64,000 nucleotides of DNA from NCBI GenBank assembly GCA_021844275.1, contig JAKBTR010000050.1, forward strand, positions 1 through 64,000, in the 5' to 3' direction. Position numbers and translations under genes: made by a program. Numbering within the stretch: the first letter of the stretch is position 1; every line of letters starts with the position of its first letter. Positions 9,052-15,611 of the stretch are shown piece by piece. This DNA comes from Nitrospirota bacterium. GTDB lineage: Bacteria; Nitrospirota_A; Leptospirillia; Leptospirillales; Leptospirillaceae. The notes beneath the pieces were generated by a model that did not search any database, had not been told where the DNA came from, and worked only from the letters and a program-made list of their open reading frames with translations.

Positions 9052-9226
9052 AGAGAGAGGAAAGACCTCCGTGGCGGGGATGCACCTCCACGCGGTTGCC
9101 TTCGGTGTCGATGAATATGCCGATTTTTCCGATATCGTCGTCGATGAGGGTCTCGTCGAGGATCCCCCGGCCGCCCTTGGACGCCGGAAACCTCCCGTCG
9201 TTTGATGCATCCGGGGTCGAAGGCAT
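9038..9226 (-). pseudogene. Remnant of a glyoxalase/VOC-family gene
   Basis: A 62-residue minus-strand frame contains GGRGILDETLIDDDIGKIG followed by DTEGNRVEVH. This resembles the C-terminal beta strand of vicinal-oxygen-chelate proteins, where a DTEGN-R-x-x-H motif closes the metal site. The N-terminal ~75 residues of a normal VOC protein are missing; no frame upstream (9227-9297) continues the fold. The rest of the 8917-9297 gap holds only the hairpin. Confidence 0.45.
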
Positions 9227-9297
9227 GCAAACGACCGGATGCAGAGAGGAATATCACAAGCGATGACGGGAGGACTTCGGCAGGCAATTCGCCTTCC

Positions 9298-9624
9298 TCA
9301 TATCAGCATCTTGAAAACTTGCTTGCGAACCTTGAAAAGAGTTTCCGTCAAGGGCCCGGCGCCCATCCCGGCCATCTCCACAAGAACGGTCCGCATTCCG
9401 CCGTACACATGATCGACAATTTCCGGAGCCCACTCTTCCTGTTCCGCTTCCAGCAGAAGGTTGAGGCTGTTTTCCAGAAGATAGTCCATCAGGAACTCTT
9501 CCCATATTTCCGGCGTCCTGCATTCCAGGATTTCCGGTCCCAAAAAGTCTTTGACCTGTTCTCCGATCAGGTGCGACTGGGTCAAGAGCATTTCTTTGGT
9601 CAGCGGAGGGCGTCCGTTCGTCAT
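9298..9624 (-). CDS. Hypothetical helical protein
   Basis: 108 residues from the ATG at 9624, with GGAG 9 bases upstream. The protein is acidic and predicted all-helical, with no signal peptide, membrane segment or Cys motif; the middle (EIWEEFLMDYLLENSLNLLLE) is amphipathic. I do not recognise the family. It lies 85 bases upstream of a DUF1207 gene's end, on the same strand, and next to the VOC remnant. Codon use resembles coding sequence (C/G at third positions). Confidence 0.5.
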   Translation of the reverse strand: MTNGRPPLTKEMLLTQSHLIGEQVKDFLGPEILECRTPEIWEEFLMDYLLENSLNLLLEAEQEEWAPEIVDHVYGGMRTVLVEMAGMGAGPLTETLFKVRKQVFKMLI

Positions 9625-9709
9625 TTTGATCGCTCCAACGGATAAACGGTTGTCAACAACATCCCGGGAGAAAGTGGATCCAAACGGCCTCCCCCGAAAC
9701 CGAACATTT

Positions 9710-10717
9710 TCAGAAATCGAAGTAGACTCCGAGAGACGCGTAGTGCTCTTTCTCGAAAATCAGATCCCCCATCGGCGAGTATCCGTTGTAGAAATCGAGA
9801 GCCGGACGGATCTGAAGATCCGTTCCGGGACGATGAAAGAGGAGTCCGATCTGAAGATCCTCGTCCGGAACATATCCGTTGATTCCGCGGCTTTCGATAT
9901 TGAACGCCAGGTAACCCCGGGCGGAAAGAGCGTGCATTTCCGGCCCGTAGGCCTCCAGTCCGCCGATCAGGATGGTCGCATCCTCGGCGGTGGGGTAGTC
10001 GTAAAACCCGAAGACACGATAAGCCGCTCCCCCGTATATGCGCAGCCAGGATGTCATGTCCCACGACGGGATGACCTGAAGGATTTCGTTTCCGAAATCC
10101 GACGCTTTGGACACATTCATCAGGGTCGTGTAGTTGTAGCCGGTGTGCGAACTTTCGTGGTAGAAAAAGATGCGTCCGGAAAAGGACTTGTAACGAAACG
10201 TCACGGGAAGGCCGATCACGTAATCCGCGTCTTCCAGGTAGGTGGAGGAGCGGATGACGGAAAACCGGGAGAAAGCGGCTCCCATGATCCCGACCTGGAC
10301 CGATTCATCGATGCCGGCGGAGCCGGATGCCCAGCGCACGACTCCGACATCGGCCCCGAAGGTTCCGTTGAACTGGATGAACGGCCGGTTCGTCTGGGCG
10401 AGAGCATTGATCGCGGTCGTCGGCTGGCGAGGGTCGGCCAGAAGCGGCGTGAACGGGTCCTGGGCAGGCAGGAAGGTCATGTTCCAGGTGTCGTCCGGAG
10501 TCACGGAAGACGTGTTCCGTGAATCGAGCGTCGGATTGAAGATGTCCGTCGCACCGGTGGATACGACCGGCACACCCGAAAGCATCAGGAGAACCAGAAG
10601 ACTCCGGCAGGCGATTCGGCCTCGCGTCCTCTGGACAGCCCATAAAAGCCGAAAAACCGGAAGCGGTCCGACCGCGGGAACAGGCTTTTCCCGAAGAGGT
10701 CTTTTCGTCTTTGCCAT
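9710..10717 (-). CDS. DUF1207-family outer-membrane protein
   Basis: 335 residues. A basic N-terminus leads to a hydrophobic signal segment (about residues 36-55, RSLLVLLMLSGVPVVSTGA). The mature part shows the alternating strands of a beta barrel and the DUF1207 signature IFFYHESSHTGYNY near residue 190; it ends in V-Y-F-D-F with the terminal phenylalanine of outer-membrane barrels. Function of the family is unknown; a lipid or surface role is sometimes inferred. The translation start could be a little downstream, closer to the signal segment. It follows the zinc-ribbon gene by 7 bases and is probably cotranscribed with it. Confidence 0.75.
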   Translation of the reverse strand: MAKTKRPLREKPVPAVGPLPVFRLLWAVQRTRGRIACRSLLVLLMLSGVPVVSTGATDIFNPTLDSRNTSSVTPDDTWNMTFLPAQDPFTPLLADPRQPTTAINALAQTNRPFIQFNGTFGADVGVVRWASGSAGIDESVQVGIMGAAFSRFSVIRSSTYLEDADYVIGLPVTFRYKSFSGRIFFYHESSHTGYNYTTLMNVSKASDFGNEILQVIPSWDMTSWLRIYGGAAYRVFGFYDYPTAEDATILIGGLEAYGPEMHALSARGYLAFNIESRGINGYVPDEDLQIGLLFHRPGTDLQIRPALDFYNGYSPMGDLIFEKEHYASLGVYFDF

Positions 10718-10724
10718 CCCTGTT

Positions 10725-10955
10725 TTACTTCCGCAGGAAAGACGTTTTCCGGAGATATCCGACTTTCCCCATCGACTTCAGGTTGCGGTTTCCCCGGGAA
10801 GTCGCATGCGGGGGATGGATCCGGTTGAGGAGGATCAGGGGATCCAGAATGAGACCGCACACCGGACAATGCCAACCATAAAAGTCCGGCGTGTCCGAAA
10901 AAGGATCGGAAAACTGTTCCTGAAACATTGAGCCGCCGCATTTGGGACACGCCAT
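10725..10955 (-). CDS. Small zinc-ribbon protein
   Basis: 76 residues preceded by a very strong GAGGAGGAGGAAGGA ribosome site. Two CxxC knuckles, C-P-K-C at residues 3-6 and C-P-V-C near 30-33, form a typical single zinc ribbon; the rest is basic and unstructured. No family name can be assigned. It starts the minus-strand pair with the DUF1207 barrel gene. Confidence 0.6.
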   Translation of the reverse strand: MACPKCGGSMFQEQFSDPFSDTPDFYGWHCPVCGLILDPLILLNRIHPPHATSRGNRNLKSMGKVGYLRKTSFLRK

Positions 10956-11148
10956 TCCTTCCTCCTCCTCGTCCTGGGTTTCGATCCGCTTTTTGACTCA
11001 ATGATTGACCGGTCGGGGAGAGGAACTCCCTCGATCCGGTGTTTCCCCCCTTAAACATCCTTCGTGAGATTTCCGGCCGACGATCCTGAAGACGTCTCCC
11101 CGCTCCGGAATCCACAGGGCGTTTACTTCAAGGCATGATTAAAATATA

Positions 11149-11176
11149 TTGACAGTGCATGAATAAAGGTTATGCT
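11149..11176 (+). promoter_or_regulatory. Sigma70-type promoter of the Crp/Fnr gene
   Basis: TTGACA at 11149-11154, a 16-bp spacer, and TATGCT at 11171-11176. The -35 is a perfect match. An ATG at 11159 lies inside the promoter, so it cannot be the start of the protein if this promoter is used; expected transcription start is about 11183. Confidence 0.6.
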
Positions 11177-11269
11177 GGAACTCTCCACTCCAGAATGATG
11201 CAAACAGCCGGTCACTTCCGACAGACGATTGCCGGAATCGACGGGGCAAAGAACTTCCCGGAGAGACGC

Positions 11270-11950
11270 GTGAGTGAAATCCCTCCTTCGGACGCCCCTC
11301 CTCAGGGCCCGATCGCAAAAATCCTGTCCGACATGCCTTCGGACATCACGGTAAACCTTCCCCGCAAGGGCGATATTCTTTATTTCCAGGGAGACCTTCC
11401 TTCGCACCTTTACGTGATCTCCTTCGGGACCCTTGTGACCATTCTGGAAAGTCCTTCGGGAGACCCGGTCGCCTGGGAAATCCTGGGCCCTTTCGACACG
11501 GTCGGAGCCTTTGCGCTCCTGATGGGATTTCCCTATCCGGCGACGTGCCGGGCAGACACTCCCACGCAGGTGCGGGGATATCTGAGGGACCGCGTCTGGG
11601 GCCGTCTTGAAAAAGACCGGACCTTTCGGGAAACCCTGATGCACGAGATGGGAGACCGCTTTCAGGTCTTTCTGTCAAGGCTTCTGTTTGCCCAGAAAAG
11701 TGTCGAGTCGAGAGTTTCCGTGAGTCTTCTCTCCCTCGCCCTGAAAGAGGATTCGGTCCATGGCCAGACTTCGCAGCCGGTTCTGAAAGTCACCCGGTCC
11801 ATTCTTGCCAGCCTATCGCTGACAACCGTCGAAAGCGCGATCCGCGTGACCAAAAAGTGGGAAGCCCAGGGCTTGCTGGATCTTCGTTCGCCCGGCTGGA
11901 TCCGGGTTCTGAACCGGAAGGCCCTCGAAGACATTTCGGGAAAAGGATAG
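11270..11950 (+). CDS. Crp/Fnr-family transcription regulator
   Basis: 226 residues from the GTG at 11270, which follows GGAGAG at 11260-11265; ATGs at 11195/11198 are alternatives. The N-terminal cyclic-nucleotide-binding-like domain shows GDILYFQGDLPSHLYVI, then a beta-roll and the dimer helix. The C-terminal winged helix contains the ILASLSLTTVESAIRVTKKW recognition region. There is no N-terminal cluster of cysteines as in Fnr and the phosphate-binding Arg-Ser pair of true cAMP receptors is not evident, so the ligand is unknown. Monocistronic by spacing; its target genes cannot be read from the sequence. Confidence 0.8.
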   Translation: MSEIPPSDAPPQGPIAKILSDMPSDITVNLPRKGDILYFQGDLPSHLYVISFGTLVTILESPSGDPVAWEILGPFDTVGAFALLMGFPYPATCRADTPTQVRGYLRDRVWGRLEKDRTFRETLMHEMGDRFQVFLSRLLFAQKSVESRVSVSLLSLALKEDSVHGQTSQPVLKVTRSILASLSLTTVESAIRVTKKWEAQGLLDLRSPGWIRVLNRKALEDISGKG

Positions 11951-12058
11951 GTCCTTCTCCGGAAAGGCCTGACGGGAGCTTTCGCTGTTACCGGCCACCA
12001 CAGGCGCTCTCGTCCGTCCGGTGTCAGGAAGACCCCGAACCGACCGGCCTTCACCGGA

Positions 12059-12703
12059 TCAACGACGCGATTTTGCCTCGCCCTTCGCCGAAGAATCGCT
12101 CTGGAGTCGTTTCAGGACCAGGGGATCCCGGGACAACGGCTCGAAGATCAATGGAAAAAGGGCGTAGATCTCGTCCAGGGACAAGGTGGACAAGCGTCCT
12201 TCCTCTTCGATGTAATGGGCTTTCAGAAGAACGCGGAACCCTTCCTCGATCTTTGCCAGGACCAACGGAAGTTCATGGGGCAAAACGGGATGGGAATCCA
12301 GAAGATCCATCAGTCTCCCCCCGATGGCCATCCGGACGTTCCCGGCCCATTCTTCCCGATGCTCGGGATTGGGCTGGGTATCGACGTAGGGGTATCGACC
12401 GATCCGGAAAGCCTCCTGGAGAAGGACGCTTTCCGGCACGACGGTCCGCGGGATCACCTTCTGGTCTTCCCGGAACTTCAGGTATTGCCGGACGGCCATA
12501 AAGAGCAGGACGATACTGAGAGCCGCCATCGCCTGGACGGAGGCCGTCAGGACGGCCAGCCCCGAAATATTGAGTCCCAGACTCGGCTTCAGATAAAAGA
12601 TCAGAAAAATCCCCGTCAGACACAGAGGGATGATCCCTATGGCCAAACGAACCCACTTGAGACCAAGGACCGCTCCCCAATCGCTTTTTTGTTCAGACAT
12701 CAT
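12059..12703 (-). CDS. Hypothetical membrane protein, paralogue of next gene upstream
   Basis: 214 residues from the ATG at 12703 (AAAGG nine bases upstream). Two hydrophobic helices lie near residues 20-45 and 52-72, followed by a cytosolic helical domain. The segment A-F-R-I-G-R-Y with TQPNP after it resembles A-Y-R-V-G-R-F with TQCSP in the protein encoded at 12810-13229, so the two soluble domains look homologous. No known family is recognised. They are 107 bases apart on the same strand. Confidence 0.6.
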   Translation of the reverse strand: MMSEQKSDWGAVLGLKWVRLAIGIIPLCLTGIFLIFYLKPSLGLNISGLAVLTASVQAMAALSIVLLFMAVRQYLKFREDQKVIPRTVVPESVLLQEAFRIGRYPYVDTQPNPEHREEWAGNVRMAIGGRLMDLLDSHPVLPHELPLVLAKIEEGFRVLLKAHYIEEEGRLSTLSLDEIYALFPLIFEPLSRDPLVLKRLQSDSSAKGEAKSRR

Positions 12704-12809
12704 GAACACCCGCCTTTCCGCTTGATTTCCCCGTCCGTCCTGTCGGAAAAAGGACCTCCCGGAGGAGCGGACGGGAAGCATCGGGACACTTTCGAAAACG
12801 GGACAACTC

Positions 12810-13229
12810 TTATTTCTCCATCTTTTCCGGCAAGGTCACTCCATGCTTGAACCCCAATCTCCGGAAGATTTCGTAGGCAACCTTGATGGCTTCGGGGTTT
12901 CTGAGACGGAAGGCGGATTCCTCGATCTCGGGTTCCGAGAGAATCAGGTCGGAAAATCCCCGGTAGACTTCCAGGATCACTTCCTCTTTCGTCACATCTC
13001 CCAAAGAATGTTCTTCAAAGTACCGTTCGAGCACCGGCTCGAAACAGTCCACGTTGTTGTTGATCCAGTTGTTGATGAAGTTGGGCGAACATTGGGTATT
13101 GGACGGGGTAAATCGTCCGACGCGATAGGCGTCCTTCAGAGTCTTCTCCCGGGGCGACACGGCCGTTGATCGGGCAGTTCCGGAACCTGTCGCCGACTCT
13201 TTTTTGCCCATGAAAGAAAACAGTCCCAT
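12810..13229 (-). CDS. Hypothetical soluble protein, paralogue of the 12059 gene product
   Basis: 139 residues from the ATG at 13229, chosen because GAGGAGG lies 8 bases upstream; longer frames lack a ribosome site. The N-terminus (MGLFSFMGKK) is small and basic; the remaining ~95 residues form a helical domain sharing the A-[FY]-R-[IV]-G-R-[FY]...TQ..P pattern with the membrane protein encoded next. NWINNN near residue 57 is a distinctive motif. It has no membrane helix. Function unknown. Confidence 0.6.
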   Translation of the reverse strand: MGLFSFMGKKESATGSGTARSTAVSPREKTLKDAYRVGRFTPSNTQCSPNFINNWINNNVDCFEPVLERYFEEHSLGDVTKEEVILEVYRGFSDLILSEPEIEESAFRLRNPEAIKVAYEIFRRLGFKHGVTLPEKMEK

Positions 13230-13447
13230 GGTTTGTTCCTCCTCGTTGTTTGATGCGGCAATCCCTTGCCGTTTCCGACCAACCGGTACCCGAACCGGGC
13301 CCCGGCACGTCATTCCAAAAGATCCCGTCAACGCTTCTTTTGGAAAAACCATCCTTTTTACAGACATATAAAATACATCTTTAAAAACCCGAGCCGTTCT
13401 TCGGGGAACCCTTCATCGCCCCCCTTCGGCAATCCGACCGGCCCGTA

Positions 13448-13906
13448 TCAGGCGGATTCGATTCCGCCAGCCACCCTCCTTTTTTGCATTCTGTCCATCA
13501 CCTTGACCGACGGAATTGACTTGACCGAAGACAATGTCCGGGATTTCCCCTCAGGACCGGAAGGTTTCAACGCTCCTTCCTTGCGCAGCCGTTCGACCTC
13601 CTCCACCACGTCCCGAAGGACGCGGACCGCTTCCATGATCGGGAAATCATTCACCGGACTTTTCATCATCTTGATGACCAGCCCGAAAGACATGTGACGC
13701 AGAACGGAAGAAAACCATTCGGGGTGCCCCATCCCGTCCGAAAGCTCCAGGCACCTCTCCTTCAGGTACTTTCTTGCGTTCCTCTTCCACAGGGAAATCC
13801 GGAGCGGCGAATGCCCTGCGGGGAAAACCGCAAGCCCCGAAGACTCCCCGACCCCTTCCGCCCGGATTCCAAGATTCCTCGGGAACGTCCCTCCATCGTC
13901 CACCAT
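13448..13906 (-). CDS. Hypothetical basic protein
   Basis: 152 residues from the ATG at 13906, five bases after AGGAGG. The chain is basic, with a predicted helix containing AVRVLRDVVEEVERLRKEG near residue 95-115 and a Lys/Arg-rich tail (VKVMDRMQKRRVAGG). No known domain is recognised. It lies just downstream (in its own sense) of the direct repeats at 13946-14142. A 218-base gap with AT-rich patches separates it from the 13229 start. Confidence 0.45.
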   Translation of the reverse strand: MVDDGGTFPRNLGIRAEGVGESSGLAVFPAGHSPLRISLWKRNARKYLKERCLELSDGMGHPEWFSSVLRHMSFGLVIKMMKSPVNDFPIMEAVRVLRDVVEEVERLRKEGALKPSGPEGKSRTLSSVKSIPSVKVMDRMQKRRVAGGIESA

Positions 13907-13945
13907 CGACACCTCCTGACACCTCTCATCGTTTTGAAGTTCACC

Positions 13946-14037
13946 CTGTCTGTCCGAAGAACTGGACAGATTCTCTCTCCCCCTTCCAGGGCTTTGTTAT
14001 GACGGGGGTCATACGACAATTTTCCGTTCGCCTTCAC
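13946..14037. repeat. Direct repeat, copy 1 (92 bp)
   Basis: First of two 92-bp copies, 105 bp apart start to start. Shared core blocks are GTCCGAAGAACTGGACAG, TTCCAGGGC and TATGAC..GTCATAC. Within this copy TATGAC and GTCATA form a 6-bp inverted repeat around four G residues. The 13907-14286 gap contains no convincing gene, only these repeats. Confidence 0.75.
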
Positions 14038-14050
14038 CTTCACGTTCGCT

Positions 14051-14142
14051 CTGTCCGTCCGAAGAACTGGACAGATTTTCTCTCCCTTTTCCAGGGCCTT
14101 GCTATGACGACCGTCATACGGCAACTTTCCGTCCGCCCTCAC
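14051..14142. repeat. Direct repeat, copy 2 (92 bp)
   Basis: Second copy of the 92-bp element. The differences from copy 1 are scattered substitutions with no gaps. Here CTGTCC and GGACAG form an inverted repeat at the left end and TATGACG/CGTCATA a perfect 7-bp arm with a 2-base loop near the right end. The paired hairpins suggest a dispersed palindromic intergenic element rather than coding sequence. Confidence 0.75.
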
Positions 14143-14286
14143 AATAGAACAACCGGACGCGAAACTGGCGAAGTATGGGATGGCCCGCGAAAGACTTTCT
14201 TTTTCAGAGAAAGCGAGGGTCTTCGAAAACTTCAACCGCGCGGATCCTGCTCCCCTGGGATCTCTGATGCGAAGGGAAAGATGACA

Positions 14287-14688
14287 ATGTCGGGAACAAT
14301 AAAGGCTCACTCACGGCTCCCTCACATGTCCATCCTGCTGGACCGTGTCTACACACACGATACGAAGACCCCTAAGGGCAGCGTCATGACCATTCTCGTG
14401 GATCGCCTTTGGCCGCGCGGTATCCGCAAGGACGATCTGCCCCTCGATTTATGGGCCAAAGATTGGGCACCGTCTCCGGAGCTCCGAAAAAAGTTCCACG
14501 ATGGCATGGTCGATTTCCGGTCGTTCAGGGCGGCCTACCGAAAAGAGCTCGAAACGCATCGCGAGGAGATTGGCGACATCCTGCAGAAAAAACATCCATC
14601 GACGGTTCTTTTGCTTTACGGGTTGAAGGATCCGGCCGAGAACAACGCGGCTGTCCTGAAAGAGGTTCTGGAAGAGTGGATGCGATGA
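14287..14688 (+). CDS. DUF488 family protein (YeaO-like)
   Basis: 133 residues from the ATG at 14287, nine bases after AAGGGA; the ATG at 14326 would give the usual ~120-residue family length. The DUF488 signature is clear: V-D-R-L-W-P-R-G-I near residue 40, then LWAKDWAPSPELRKKFH and a C-terminal VLLLYGLKDPAENNA. Members are small cytosolic proteins of unconfirmed function, often linked to stress. It is 50 bases upstream of the DUF2892 gene and may be cotranscribed with it and the NsrR-like regulator. Confidence 0.8.
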   Translation: MSGTIKAHSRLPHMSILLDRVYTHDTKTPKGSVMTILVDRLWPRGIRKDDLPLDLWAKDWAPSPELRKKFHDGMVDFRSFRAAYRKELETHREEIGDILQKKHPSTVLLLYGLKDPAENNAAVLKEVLEEWMR

Positions 14689-14737
14689 AATTCCGAGCCT
14701 GGACCACGATCCGAAATCCCATGGAAAGAAGGAAAAA

Positions 14738-14953
14738 ATGAAAATCAACGAGAGCACCCTGGACCGAGTGCTTCGAATCCTTGTGGGCCTGACCCTGATT
14801 TCCCTTGTCTTCGTGGGCCCCAGGACCCCCTGGGGCTGGATCGGCATTCTTCTCCTTGCTACCGGCCTGATCGGTTTCTGTCCGGTCACCCACTTTCTGG
14901 GAATTCGTACCTGCCCTGTGCGAAAGAAGGTGGTCACGGGACCTCCCCGCTAA
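14738..14953 (+). CDS. DUF2892 small membrane protein
   Basis: 71 residues. The start MKINESTLDRVLRILVG is typical of DUF2892 (the YgaP membrane part), followed by two hydrophobic helices (about 10-27 and 32-52) and a conserved G-F-C-P-x-x-x-x-L-G motif. Such proteins often sit beside rhodanese or thiol/sulfur genes; here an NsrR-like regulator follows. AAGGAAAAA precedes the ATG. Confidence 0.8.
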   Translation: MKINESTLDRVLRILVGLTLISLVFVGPRTPWGWIGILLLATGLIGFCPVTHFLGIRTCPVRKKVVTGPPR

Positions 14954-15003
14954 GTTCCGCCCGGTGACCGATTGTAAAGTCGGCGAGATGTAAGGAGATT
15001 TCA

Positions 15004-15504
15004 ATGCGTTTGACGCTCTATACGGACTATTCCTTGCGGGTGTTGCTGTATCTGGCGGCAGTACCGGAGGAACCTTCCTCGATCAAGGAGGTGGCCGATA
15101 CTTATAAAATTTCCAGAAACCATCTGCACAAGATTGTCCACGATCTTTCCCGTCACGGCTACATTCGAACGACAAGAGGAAGACATGGAGGGATCTTGCT
15201 CGGAAAAAAACCGGAATCCATCGTCCTGGGAGAGCTGGTCCGCTTTACAGAGCCGGACTTCCGTATCCTGGAATGTCTGGACAAGTCCACTTCCGAATGT
15301 CCGATCGATTCGGTGTGCGCCATGCGACATATCCTGATCACTGCTCTGGAAGCATTCCTCAAGACCCTTGACCGATATACTCTCGCCGACCTGGTCGAAA
15401 ACACCTCCCTGCTTCGTCCGCTCCTGATCGAAGGCGATCCGTCATCCATCAAAGGTGAGGACTTTCCGTCGGACTGGCCGGAAAAACCGCCGGAAACGAC
15501 ATAA
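15004..15504 (+). CDS. nsrR: Rrf2-family Fe-S regulator, NsrR-like
   Basis: 166 residues. The winged-helix N-terminus (MRLTLYTDYSLRVLLYLA) is typical of the NsrR branch of Rrf2 proteins, and three cysteines at residues 91, 99 and 105 match the cluster ligands of that group. NsrR senses nitric oxide through an Fe-S cluster and represses detoxification genes. AAGGAG lies just before the ATG. The neighbours (DUF488, DUF2892) could be targets, but no operator was identified. The name could equally be a general Rrf2 regulator. Confidence 0.75.
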   Translation: MRLTLYTDYSLRVLLYLAAVPEEPSSIKEVADTYKISRNHLHKIVHDLSRHGYIRTTRGRHGGILLGKKPESIVLGELVRFTEPDFRILECLDKSTSECPIDSVCAMRHILITALEAFLKTLDRYTLADLVENTSLLRPLLIEGDPSSIKGEDFPSDWPEKPPETT

Positions 15505-15611
15505 GACCGTCCGACCCGGAAATTGGCGGCGCTTTTTCGATCCACGAAAACAGGATTTCCCTTTGGCATGGCGGTCTTTGGGAAGAACCACAGAATCCGT
15601 AGGGGGATCGC

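Noticed and set aside
13774..14280. Long + strand reading frame continuing into the DUF488 gene
   Set aside because: It runs through both 92-bp repeats and has no family match; the DUF488 domain begins after 14287 and the ribosome site supports that start. The extension is most likely not translated.
13762..14310. Minus-strand frame with a repeated peptide across the 92-bp repeats
   Set aside because: The peptide repeat simply follows the DNA repeat. It overlaps the real DUF488 start and the 13448-13906 gene and has no known domain.
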